From assembly GCF_030815955.1 (NCBI RefSeq), contig NZ_JAUSXK010000001.1, positions 3,410,001 through 3,474,000 on the forward strand: a DNA stretch of 64,000 bases, in the 5' to 3' direction. Of this stretch, positions 23,968 to 31,438 are shown piece after piece (the first letter of the stretch is position 1; each line of letters starts with the position of its first letter). The DNA is from Microbacterium murale (GTDB taxonomy: Bacteria > Actinomycetota > Actinomycetes > Actinomycetales > Microbacteriaceae). Under the pieces are notes generated by a model. The model searched no databases and had not been told where the DNA came from. It saw only the letters and a list, made by a program, of their open reading frames with translations. The position numbers were made by a program, and so were the translations under genes.

Positions 23968-24761
23968 GCGACGGCACCCACAAGACGGAGGATCGCTCCG
24001 AGATCATCCACAGCGTGATCGGCGGAGCGCGGTGCGAAACCGGCGATCGTCGCGCCTGCGAGAGGAACCCGCGCGCGAAGCGCGCGAATCGCGGCGCTGA
24101 GCGCGCTCGTGCTGGCGCCGAACGGGGCGGCCGACGAGACCCCGGCGAGTTCGGCCGGGTCGAGCACGTCCACGTCGATGTGCACCCAGACGCGGCCGGC
24201 CCCGGTTGCTGCGACGGCTTCTGCCAGGGCATCCACGTCGTCGAGATCGTCGACGGAGAGTTGCGCGAGACCGGCGAGGGGCCCCTCCTCTTCGTCGTCG
24301 ACGATGCGAGCGCCGACTGTCACGATGCGATCGCGGGGAATGCCGGGGGACAGCGCGAGCTCAGATTCTCCTTCGCCCAGCACCGCGCGCAGCGCCATCC
24401 CTGAGAAAGCCCCTGAGGGCGAGGTTTCGGGCGTGTGCAGATCAGGGTGCGCATCGCACCACACGACGGCGAGGTCCTCACGGTCGATCGCTTCGAGGGC
24501 CGCGACAGTCACGCTGCAGTCGCCGCCGATGAGAACCGTGCCGGCTGTGATCTCCTGCGCGATCAGGTCACGGACGCGCTGCAGGGAGCTCAAGCGGTGC
24601 ACACGGGTGCCCAGCGAGTCACCGGCTTCGAGGGGGACGTCGAGCACCGTCGTCGCTTTGCGTGGAAGGTCGCCGGCGATGGCGGTCGCACCGTCGACGA
24701 GCAGCATCGCGCGAGGGGCGGGCGAGCCCTGCCACTGCGGCGCCACGAGAAATCTGGCCAC
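23964..24761 (-). CDS. arginase/agmatinase/formiminoglutamase family protein
   Basis: Ureohydrolase-superfamily protein of 265 aa. Metal-site motifs are VLIGGDCSVTV (normally GGDHS; the His ligand is Cys here), WCDAHPDLH and HIDVDVLDPAE. The Asp and other His ligands are intact. The same H-to-C change occurs in a subset of actinobacterial family members, so activity is not excluded, but arginase activity should not be assumed. The start is GTG at 24761, where a TGGAGG ribosome-binding site lies 6 nt upstream; residues further upstream in frame are in the pspA terminator zone. First gene of a two-gene unit with the HEXXH protein. Confidence 0.82.
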   Translation of the reverse strand: MARFLVAPQWQGSPAPRAMLLVDGATAIAGDLPRKATTVLDVPLEAGDSLGTRVHRLSSLQRVRDLIAQEITAGTVLIGGDCSVTVAALEAIDREDLAVVWCDAHPDLHTPETSPSGAFSGMALRAVLGEGESELALSPGIPRDRIVTVGARIVDDEEEGPLAGLAQLSVDDLDDVDALAEAVAATGAGRVWVHIDVDVLDPAELAGVSSAAPFGASTSALSAAIRALRARVPLAGATIAGFAPRSADHAVDDLGAILRLVGAVA

Positions 24762-24784
24762 GGGGACCTCCAGACAAGAATGGG

Positions 24785-24814
24785 GATGCCCCGGGCGCAT
24801 CGGCCCGGGGCATC
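24785..24814 (-). terminator. terminator of pspA
   Basis: GATGCCCCGGGC pairs perfectly with GCCCGGGGCATC (12 bp, 6-nt loop). The hairpin starts 8 nt after the pspA stop codon. The following bases on the minus strand (CCCCATTCTTG) are only modestly T-rich. Confidence 0.7.
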
Positions 24815-24821
24815 AGGAGCC

Positions 24822-25556
24822 TCAGGACTCGATCTGTGACTGAGGTGCGCCGGACTTCAGCTCGGCGAGACGCGCCTCGACCTCGGTGAGCTCACCGAGG
24901 TCGTCGAGGCTCTCGAACTGTGCATCCAGGCTCGACGCTGCGAGTTCGACCTTGCCCTGGGCAAGTGCCTCCTGGCGGCGGACCTTGTCCTCGAAACGAC
25001 CGAGTTCGCTGGTCGGGTCGAGCACATTGATCGACGAGACAGCATCCTGCACCTTGGTCTGCGCCTCGGCGACCTTGGCGCGGGCGAGCAGCTCGCTGCG
25101 CTTGTTCTTGAGCTCGCCCAGCTTGTCCTTCATGCCGTTCAGGCCGCTCTTGAGCTTGTCGACGATCTCCGTCTGCGACGCGATGGTCGGCTCGGCGCCG
25201 GTCGCTTCGCGCTCGGCGCCGATCTGACGCTGCAGGGCGATCTTCGCGAGGCTGTCGAACTTGTCCGCGTCGGACGCATCGCCGCTCTTGCGGAGTTCGT
25301 CGGCCTTGCGGCTCGCGGCGAGGGCCTTGTTGCCCCAGTCCTTCGCTGCCTGGACGTCTTCCTCGTGGTCGCGCTCAAGGAGACGCAGGTTTCCGATCGT
25401 CTCGGCGATCGCCGCTTCGGCATCGGCGACGTTGTTGGTGTAGTCGCGCACGAGCTGGTCGATCATCTTCTGCGGGTCTTCCGCAGAATCGATCATCGCG
25501 TTGATGTTGGCCTTCACCAGGGTGGAGATGCGACCGAAGATGGACTGCTTGGTCAT
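24822..25556 (-). CDS. pspA: PspA/IM30 family envelope-stress protein
   Basis: 244-aa, almost wholly helical coiled-coil protein that binds stressed membranes and oligomerises (PspA/Vipp1/IM30 family). The N terminus (IFGRISTLVKANINAMIDSAEDP, cut here to STLVKANINAMIDSAEDP) and the QLVRDYTNNVADAEAAIAET segment are family hallmarks. Later heptads contain KLKSGLNGMKDKLGELKNKR. An AAAGGAAAC ribosome-binding site precedes the ATG. It lies 76 nt downstream of the TPM-domain gene on the same strand, so both are probably in one transcription unit, and ends in its own strong terminator. Confidence 0.93.
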   Translation of the reverse strand: MTKQSIFGRISTLVKANINAMIDSAEDPQKMIDQLVRDYTNNVADAEAAIAETIGNLRLLERDHEEDVQAAKDWGNKALAASRKADELRKSGDASDADKFDSLAKIALQRQIGAEREATGAEPTIASQTEIVDKLKSGLNGMKDKLGELKNKRSELLARAKVAEAQTKVQDAVSSINVLDPTSELGRFEDKVRRQEALAQGKVELAASSLDAQFESLDDLGELTEVEARLAELKSGAPQSQIES

Positions 25557-25632
25557 GGTGTTTCCTTTCGGTTGAGACGGAGTCTTTTGAGGTCGGTTAC
25601 GTCGTGAGAGTCGTGAGAACAGGGGAGCGATG

Positions 25633-27666
25633 TTAGAAGCGCCCCCCTCTGGAGCGTCCGCCGCTGCGGGAACCGCCGCCGAAGCTCGAGGGGCGGCTGC
25701 TGCGACTGCTGCCGCTGGAGCGCCAGCTGCTGCCGCCGCTCCATCCGCCGCTGCCGCGGCTCGAGCCGCCGCTGCTGATCAGGCCGCCGAGGATGCCGCC
25801 GAGGATGTCGCCACCCAGACCGCTGCCGCCACTACCTCCCCAGCCGCTGCTGGCGCCGCCGCTCCATCCGCCGCCGCCCCAGCCACCGTTGTTGAACGAG
25901 GAGACCTCGCTCTGGGCGTACGAGAGGGCTTCGCCGGCGAGGCTGGCAGCGCGGGTCGCACGTTCGGTCGCCTGCCCCGGATCCGTCGCCTGTATGGCCA
26001 CGGCCTCGGAGTACGCGGCATTCGCCTCCGCGAGCCGGGTGCGAGCCGTCGCACCGATCGCACCGCGGCGGGTCGTGATGAAGTCCGTGGCTGCGGAGAT
26101 CTGCGCCTGCGCCTGAGCCAGTCTCTGCTGCAGCATGTGCTGCGCGCGCTGCGACAGGGCGGATGCCTCACGTGCCTGTCCGAGTGCCGCGTCGATCTGC
26201 GTGTTCGCCGAGTCGAGAGCCTCGAGAACCTGCTGCGGATTGCGCTGACCAGCCTGCAGACTCGCTTGTGCGCTGTCGATGTTCGCCCTGGTGCGTGCGA
26301 TGAACGGTGCGAGCTGCGCCTGCGAGTCGGGCATGGCCGCTGCGGCGGCGAGGTCGGCCTCGAGATCGGCGATGAGCGCGCGTGCCTGTTCTTCCACCGT
26401 CGACAGGTTCGCGCCGAGATTCGTGACAGCGGCGACGAGCTCCTCGCTCTGCTGCACTGCGGCTTCTGCGGTGCGGATGGCGAAGGCGGCCTCGCCGTTC
26501 TTTTCGGCCGCGATCAGCTGAGTCGCCTCGGCCATCTCAGAATCGGCGAGGGACAGCCGTTGCTGCGCCTGCTCGGGGTTCTCCGCGACGGTCGAGAGGG
26601 CCGCCGCATCGTAGTTCTGCGACAGCGCCGCGAGAGCGCCCGGCGCAGTGGCGAGCGCCTGCTGAGCGGCTGCGCGACGCGCAGTGAGCCGTTCGAGAGC
26701 CTGAGGCGCTTCGGCCTCGAGCTTTCGTAGCTCTTCGAAGGCTTCGACGTTCTCATCGAGCAGATCGTCTGCCGCATCGCACAGCTGGAGGATCTGGATG
26801 TGCCAGGCGCGGCGTTGCTCTGCGGTATCGGGCACCTCGTCGTCGATCTGCTGTTTGAGGGCGAAGGCCTCTGCGACCTTCGCGTGTGCGGCTTCGACGA
26901 CCTGCGTGAATGCGGCTGTCGAGTCCTCTCCGTACTGTGCGACCGCGAAGCCGACCTCCTGGCGGCTCGACGTGATCGCGTCGTCGGCGTGCACGAGGGC
27001 GCCGCTGGCCTGCGTCGCGAGGTCTTCATCGCTCACGGCGGCGTAGGGGTCGTTCGGATCTGGGACGGTCGGACGTGCGGCATCCCTCTTCTTCTTGCGC
27101 GAGCGCAGGATCAGCACGATCACGATGACAACGATCGCGACGACCACGAGCGCGATGAGGATGCCGAGGAAACCGCCGGCGTCGCCGGATTGACCGGGCT
27201 GGCCGGGGAAGGCGTCCGCTGCCGCGATGACGGCGCCGTCCCAGTCGCCCGCGCGCAGGCCGTTCTCCATCGCCTGCACGACCGCGTCGATCTCGCTGTC
27301 GCTCAACGGACCGCCGGCATCCGCGGAGATCGCGTACTGCCCGGCGTCGACGGCCACGGCGATCAGGTACTGATCCGGACCGAGTCCGTTGTCGGCGGCC
27401 ACCTGATCTGTCCACGTGACGCTGTCGTCGGGATCGGTGAACGCGTCGACGAACACGACGTACAGGTCGCCGCCGTCAGCCGCGGCCAGGTCGCCGAGGC
27501 GTGCGTTGGCGGCATCGAGTTCGCCGGAACTGAGCACTCCGGCCTCGTCGGTCACGAAGTCCGGACTCAGCGTCACGGGTGGCGTCGCGACCGCGGCGGA
27601 TGCGCCCCAGCCCGAAGCGAACATCGCCACGATCAACCCCAGCACGACCGTCATACGAGTCCGCAT
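25633..27666 (-). CDS. secreted/membrane TPM-domain protein with coiled coil and Gly/Ser tail
   Basis: 677 aa with a signal peptide (MRTRMTVVLGLIVAMFASGW), then a TPM domain at about 30-150 (DFVTDEAGVLSSGELDAANA region and DLYVVFVDAFTDPDDS). A hydrophobic transmembrane helix (LGILIALVVVAIVVIVIVLI) at about 168-187 is followed by a basic RSRKKKR stop-transfer. A long cytosolic coiled-coil part (about 230-590) comes next, then a Gly/Ser/Arg tail ending in RSRGGRF. TPM domains occur in membrane-quality-control proteins of bacteria and chloroplasts. The ATG at 27666 has a GGAGGGAG site and a consistent promoter; the in-frame ATG at 27705 lacks both. pspA follows. Confidence 0.85.
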   Translation of the reverse strand: MRTRMTVVLGLIVAMFASGWGASAAVATPPVTLSPDFVTDEAGVLSSGELDAANARLGDLAAADGGDLYVVFVDAFTDPDDSVTWTDQVAADNGLGPDQYLIAVAVDAGQYAISADAGGPLSDSEIDAVVQAMENGLRAGDWDGAVIAAADAFPGQPGQSGDAGGFLGILIALVVVAIVVIVIVLILRSRKKKRDAARPTVPDPNDPYAAVSDEDLATQASGALVHADDAITSSRQEVGFAVAQYGEDSTAAFTQVVEAAHAKVAEAFALKQQIDDEVPDTAEQRRAWHIQILQLCDAADDLLDENVEAFEELRKLEAEAPQALERLTARRAAAQQALATAPGALAALSQNYDAAALSTVAENPEQAQQRLSLADSEMAEATQLIAAEKNGEAAFAIRTAEAAVQQSEELVAAVTNLGANLSTVEEQARALIADLEADLAAAAAMPDSQAQLAPFIARTRANIDSAQASLQAGQRNPQQVLEALDSANTQIDAALGQAREASALSQRAQHMLQQRLAQAQAQISAATDFITTRRGAIGATARTRLAEANAAYSEAVAIQATDPGQATERATRAASLAGEALSYAQSEVSSFNNGGWGGGGWSGGASSGWGGSGGSGLGGDILGGILGGLISSGGSSRGSGGWSGGSSWRSSGSSRSSRPSSFGGGSRSGGRSRGGRF

Positions 27667-27707
27667 TGTGCTCCCTCCGAGGTGGCTCAGAGCCCCCGTG
27701 CGCATCG

Positions 27708-27713
27708 AGTCTA
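27708..27713 (-). promoter_or_regulatory. -10 hexamer of the TPM-pspA unit
   Basis: TAGACT on the minus strand would start transcription near 27701, giving a 35-nt leader that ends in GGAGGGAG before the ATG at 27666. Confidence 0.4.
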
Positions 27714-27789
27714 TTCACTACCGACGACCGACGATAGCGACTCTAGGGAAAGAATCTGTGTCGCCGCCGGGAAGCGCCGAGCGGGCACA

Positions 27790-27795
27790 TACCCT
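27790..27795 (+). promoter_or_regulatory. -10 hexamer of the DUF3097 gene
   Basis: TACCCT ends 7 nt before the ATG at 27803, consistent with a leaderless mRNA. Confidence 0.45.
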
Positions 27796-27802
27796 GGAAG
27801 GC

Positions 27803-28645
27803 ATGGACGACAGGTACGGTTCGGATGTGCTCGCGAGCGGATGGCGAAACCGCGGAGCCAAGCAGATCCCGAACGTCGCCGCAGAGCACGACCTGGTGGT
27901 CGAGGTCGCGGATGACGGGTTCTGCGGTGCGGTGACACGAGTGCAGTCAGGGAATGTCGAGCTGGAGGATCGCGTCGGTCGCAAGCGCCTGTTCCCTCTC
28001 GGCGGCGGATTCCTGATCGACGGACAGCCGGTGCGCCTGACGCCGCCTGCGCCGTCGAAACAGGCGGTGAGGCGCACAGCGTCCGGGTCGTTCGCCGTCG
28101 CCGATCAGCGGGCCCGCGTCGCTCTGCCCAGCCGCATCCTTGTCGAGGGCAAGCACGACGCCGAGCTCGTCGAGAAAGTGTGGGGCGCTGACCTGCGGGT
28201 GGAGGGCGTCGCCGTCGAGTTCCTCGAGGGTGTGGACAAGCTCGAAGAACTGCTGGCGAATGAGCCACCGAGCGCCGCGCGACGCTATGGCGTGCTCGTG
28301 GATCATCTCGTGCCCGGTTCAAAGGAGTCGCGGATCGCGGATGGCATTCTGCGAGGCCCGCACGGACGGCATCTGAAGATCGTCGGGCATCCCTTCATCG
28401 ACGTCTGGCAGTGCGTCACGCCGAAGACCCTTGGTATTGCTCGGTGGCCGGAGATCCCACGTGGAACCGACTGGAAGACCGGGATCTGCCGTGCGTTCGG
28501 GTGGCCCCACGAGACGCAGGGCGACACCGGACGCGCCTGGCAGCACATCCTGAGCAAGGTGCACACGTACCGCGATCTCGAGCCGGCGCTGCTCGGCCGG
28601 GTCGAAGAGCTGATCGATTTCGTGACGGAGCCTTCGACAGGCTGA
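27803..28645 (+). CDS. DUF3097 family protein
   Basis: 280 aa, conserved in Actinobacteria, function unknown. The start MDDRYGSDVLASGW is the usual family opening. It contains a Toprim-like stretch ARVALPSRILVEGKHDAELV (about 111-130) and YGVLVDHLVPGSKESRIAD (about 165-183), with acidic residues spaced as in Toprim/OLD-type nucleotidyl-transfer folds; a nucleic-acid role is therefore possible but unproven. The last codons (EPSTG) are written by a short repeat-like sequence at 28631-28648. trmB follows 27 nt later and has its own -10. Confidence 0.85.
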   Translation: MDDRYGSDVLASGWRNRGAKQIPNVAAEHDLVVEVADDGFCGAVTRVQSGNVELEDRVGRKRLFPLGGGFLIDGQPVRLTPPAPSKQAVRRTASGSFAVADQRARVALPSRILVEGKHDAELVEKVWGADLRVEGVAVEFLEGVDKLEELLANEPPSAARRYGVLVDHLVPGSKESRIADGILRGPHGRHLKIVGHPFIDVWQCVTPKTLGIARWPEIPRGTDWKTGICRAFGWPHETQGDTGRAWQHILSKVHTYRDLEPALLGRVEELIDFVTEPSTG

Positions 28646-28648
28646 GGG
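28631..28648. repeat. short REP-like sequence at the end of the DUF3097 gene
   Basis: CCTTCGACAGGCTGAGGG resembles a roughly 18-bp intergenic element (CCTTCGACAAGCTCAGGG type) that I recall as frequent in Microbacteriaceae. It includes the stop codon of the DUF3097 gene. A related sequence in the opposite orientation, TCTGAACCCGTCGAAGGGC, occurs in the first codons of thrB (44839-44857). Confidence 0.35.
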
Positions 28649-28660
28649 AGCGGCGCCGGT

Positions 28661-28666
28661 TAAGAT
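28661..28666 (+). promoter_or_regulatory. -10 hexamer of trmB, leaderless type
   Basis: TAAGAT ends 6 nt before the ATG at 28673. Confidence 0.55.
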
Positions 28667-28672
28667 CGAGGT

Positions 28673-29398
28673 ATGCCCAAAACGCCCGTCTTCCGTGAAG
28701 AGCCGGTCTCGTTCGTACGCCGGAGCGGACGGATGTCGGAGGCGCAGGACCGTGCGTTCGGTGATCTCGCTCCGCAGTATCTGCTGAACGTTCCTCGTGG
28801 CCTCGCCTCCACGAGCGTGCACGCGGATGCGAGGCTGAACCCCGCGGCCGAGTACGGCCGCGATGCGCCCCTGTTCGTCGAGATCGGGTCTGGTCAGGGC
28901 CACGCGATCATTTCGGCGGCCACTTCTCGGCCGGGCGACGATTTCCTCGCGATCGAGGTCTTCCGTGCCGGGCTTGCGCGCACGATGCTCGACGCTGACA
29001 AGGCCGGCGTGCGGAATCTTCGACTCATCGAGGCGAATGCTCCCGAGGTTCTCGCGTCCTACCTGCCGGAGGGGGCGGCAGCAGAGGTATGGATCTTCTT
29101 CCCCGATCCCTGGCATAAGACGCGCCATACCAAGCGGCGGCTCGTGCGTGCTGGATTCGGCGACACCGCTGCCCGCGCGCTTGAGGACGGCGGTCTGCTG
29201 CGGCTGGCGACCGACTGGGAGGATTACGCGCTGCAGATGCGTGAGGTACTGGATGCCGAGCCGAATTTCGAGCGTGCGTTCGACGGGGAATGGGCCGAGC
29301 GATTCGAGGGCCGCATCATGACAGCGTTCGAGCGCAAGGGAATCGCCAAGGGACGCGACATCCGAGACCTCGTGTACCGGCGTAAGTCTCGGGCATGA
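28673..29398 (+). CDS. trmB: tRNA (guanosine(46)-N7)-methyltransferase
   Basis: SAM-dependent enzyme of 241 aa that makes m7G46 in the tRNA variable loop. The N-terminal RSFVRRSGRMSEAQ-like segment (FVRRSGRMSEAQDRAF, about 12-27), the SAM-site VEIGSGQGHAI (about 67-77), FLAIEVFRAGL, and the catalytic/tRNA-binding FFPDPWHKTRHTKRRL (about 142-157) are all present in canonical order. The stop overlaps the ATG of the following membrane protein gene (ATGA). Confidence 0.95.
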   Translation: MPKTPVFREEPVSFVRRSGRMSEAQDRAFGDLAPQYLLNVPRGLASTSVHADARLNPAAEYGRDAPLFVEIGSGQGHAIISAATSRPGDDFLAIEVFRAGLARTMLDADKAGVRNLRLIEANAPEVLASYLPEGAAAEVWIFFPDPWHKTRHTKRRLVRAGFGDTAARALEDGGLLRLATDWEDYALQMREVLDAEPNFERAFDGEWAERFEGRIMTAFERKGIAKGRDIRDLVYRRKSRA

Positions 29399-30276
29399 CA
29401 CGACCCGCGGTCAGCTGGGTTCCGGGGCTCGCCCCGGCACTGCTCGTATGCCTGGCGGCTCCGGCATTCTTCGTCGTGCAGTGGGCCTGGTTGGGGTCGC
29501 TGCTGCTCGCGGCCGGCATCGCGGCGGCGTGGCTGATCGAGCGGCGCTGGCCTGTGCGACGGCCGGTCGTCCGCGTCGGCGCAGATTTTGAGACAGCGCG
29601 CGATCTCTCAGCATCCGCGCCCTCTCTCACGCGTGATCTCTCGCTGATCGCGCTCGGCCTGCTCATCGTCAGCGTGATCCCGCTCGCCGCCGAACTCGAC
29701 AACATGGCCATGCTGAGGTTCACGCTCGCCCTCGGCGGAGCAGTGGCCGTGCCGTACGTGATCTCACGATTCGTCTATCGCGACCGCGCGATCAGCTTCC
29801 CCTGGCGCACCGGCCGACGTTGGGGGCGGCTGCAGTGGGGCTGGTTGATCGCTGTGCTGGTGCTCGGTTGGCTGATACTCCCGTTCTACTTCATCACCAG
29901 CGGTGTATATCTGAACTGGCCGGTCGTGGACTCGCCAGAACTGATCGCCCGGCTCTTCGTCGGTGTCGGGGCGGTGGGTATCTGGGACGAGCTGTTCTTC
30001 ATCTGCACGGTCTTCGCGCTGCTGCGACGGCATTTCCCGGATGCGCTCGCAAATGTTCTGCAGATGATCGTCTTCGTCTCGTTCCTGTGGGAGCTCGGCT
30101 ATCGGGAGTGGGGCCCGCTGCTGACGATTCCGTTCGCGCTGCTGCAGGGGTACATATTCCTCCGGACGCATTCGCTCGGATATGTGGTCACAGTGCATCT
30201 GCTGTTCGACGCCGTGGTGTTCGCGGTTCTCGTGCACGCGCACAATCCGCGGCTGCTGCCGATCTTCCTGCTCTGA
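29395..30276 (+). CDS. CPBP-like intramembrane protein with atypical catalytic motifs
   Basis: 293-aa membrane protein with about eight hydrophobic segments. The core region around 200-280 resembles CPBP/Abi (Rce1-like) glutamic proteases. Motif 1, normally EExxxR, reads WDELFFICTVFALLRR. The middle FxxxH reads FVSFLWELGY. The last, HxxxD/N, is intact as VHLLFDAVVF. With the motif-1 Arg and motif-2 His missing at their usual places, peptidase activity is doubtful. The ATG overlaps the trmB stop by 4 nt, so translation is coupled. Confidence 0.65.
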   Translation: MTRPAVSWVPGLAPALLVCLAAPAFFVVQWAWLGSLLLAAGIAAAWLIERRWPVRRPVVRVGADFETARDLSASAPSLTRDLSLIALGLLIVSVIPLAAELDNMAMLRFTLALGGAVAVPYVISRFVYRDRAISFPWRTGRRWGRLQWGWLIAVLVLGWLILPFYFITSGVYLNWPVVDSPELIARLFVGVGAVGIWDELFFICTVFALLRRHFPDALANVLQMIVFVSFLWELGYREWGPLLTIPFALLQGYIFLRTHSLGYVVTVHLLFDAVVFAVLVHAHNPRLLPIFLL

Positions 30277-30304
30277 CGGCGACGGAGTGGGGGAGAATCA
30301 GTTC

Positions 30305-30697
30305 ATGCTCATCTTCGGACTGGTCCTCGCGGCGGCTGCCGCCGCCTTCCATGTATTCATCTTCGCTCTCGAGTCCCTGAGATGGACGGAGCCCGAGACA
30401 CGCAAGATCTTCGGCGTGGCCAGCGAGGCGGATGCGGAGACCACGAAGCCGCTGGCATTCAACCAGGGCTTCTACAACCTGTTCCTCGCCCTCACGACGC
30501 TGCTCGGCATCGCGCTGCTGCTCTCGGGGCTGACGACAGTCGGCCTCACTCTGGTCTTCGCGGGCACGGGGATGATGCTCGCGGCCGCACTCGTCCTGGT
30601 TCTTTCGAACCCGAAGATGGCGAAGTCCGCTGCGATGCAGGGTGGATTGCCGCTGCTCGCGATCATCGTCACCGCCGTGGCGGTCGCGACGAGCTGA
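30305..30697 (+). CDS. DUF1304 family membrane protein
   Basis: 130-aa protein with four transmembrane helices. The first helix plus FHVFIFALESLRWTEP, the cytosolic RKIFGV stretch, and LAFNQGFYNLFLALTTLLG are the recognisable DUF1304 core; the family function is unknown. Alternating Glu and Trp in the first loop and the buried NQGFYN motif are conserved. A GAGAAT hexamer ends 6 nt before the ATG. It may also be transcribed from the CPBP-like gene 28 nt upstream. Confidence 0.88.
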   Translation: MLIFGLVLAAAAAAFHVFIFALESLRWTEPETRKIFGVASEADAETTKPLAFNQGFYNLFLALTTLLGIALLLSGLTTVGLTLVFAGTGMMLAAALVLVLSNPKMAKSAAMQGGLPLLAIIVTAVAVATS

Positions 30698-30703
30698 TCG
30701 GGT

Positions 30704-31324
30704 TCAGACTGCGGCCACCGGTTGACGGAGGATCGTGCGGCGGTTGGCCGAGTCGCCCTTACGGGGGTCGCTCAAGTAGATCTCGTGGTGCTTCCCGGTC
30801 ATCCGCAGACCGTTCCGCGGGATGAACACGTCGTGCATTTCGGTGAGCACCGGCGCCTCGTCGTCGAATGCTCCGACGTGGAGTGTCTGCACGCACCGGC
30901 CTTCGGCGTACGAGCCGAAGCGCACGTCGTGTACACGGGCATCAGGATTCTTCGCGGATGCGGTGGCGACGGCATCCGCGAACATCTCGTGGTCGATCCA
31001 CTCGGGCTGCATGATCATCAGCGTCCAATCCCACTTCGACTTGTCGCGGGAGGCCGTGAATGCGGAGTGGTCATCTGCCCACCACAGCCCCTCGAGCGGC
31101 ATGACCGTGTAGTCGCGTTCCAGAGTGCGTTTACTGGCGAACTTCAAGCCATAGGCGAGCGGATACAGCGCTTCGACAGCGGTGGTGAACTCCGGTGCGC
31201 TGTTCGGGTCGCCATGACCGTCGATCATGAGGTAGCTCAGCTCAGGTACGTCGATGACGTCGAAGCGGCCCTTGCGAGCACGGTACGCGTCGATCGTCCT
31301 CTTGAAATCGACCTTGTCGCTCAT
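30704..31324 (-). CDS. GyrI-like small-molecule-binding protein
   Basis: 206-aa soluble protein. The stretch FDVIDVPELSYLMIDGHGDP and VEALYPLAYGLKFASKR match the stand-alone GyrI-like (SbmC/BmrR ligand-domain-like) family, while EGLWWADD and YAEGRCVQTLHVGAFDDE match its pocket-lining strands. Some members hydrolyse cyclopropanoid or similar electrophilic toxins; others only bind ligands. The conserved acidic and aromatic residues fit a pocket for cationic hydrophobic compounds. No DNA-binding domain is present, so it is not itself a regulator. Convergent with the DUF1304 gene. Confidence 0.85.
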   Translation of the reverse strand: MSDKVDFKRTIDAYRARKGRFDVIDVPELSYLMIDGHGDPNSAPEFTTAVEALYPLAYGLKFASKRTLERDYTVMPLEGLWWADDHSAFTASRDKSKWDWTLMIMQPEWIDHEMFADAVATASAKNPDARVHDVRFGSYAEGRCVQTLHVGAFDDEAPVLTEMHDVFIPRNGLRMTGKHHEIYLSDPRKGDSANRRTILRQPVAAV

Positions 31325-31330
31325 ATTCCG

Positions 31331-31336
31331 AGGATA
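31331..31336 (-). promoter_or_regulatory. -10 hexamer of the GyrI-like gene, leaderless type
   Basis: TATCCT on the minus strand ends 6 nt before the ATG at 31324. Confidence 0.5.
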
Positions 31337-31438
31337 GGGCGCTCTCAGCGCTGACCCGACCGAGTGAAAGAGAGAGTTCGGGGGTTCTGGGTGCTCAGAA
31401 ACCTCGAATTCCTGCTTTCAAGATTCGGATGCTGAAGC

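Noticed and set aside
25633..25900. Gly/Ser-rich tail of the TPM protein as a separate antisense gene on the plus strand
   Set aside because: The plus-strand frame is Ala/Pro-only low complexity produced by the complementary codons, without a ribosome-binding site.
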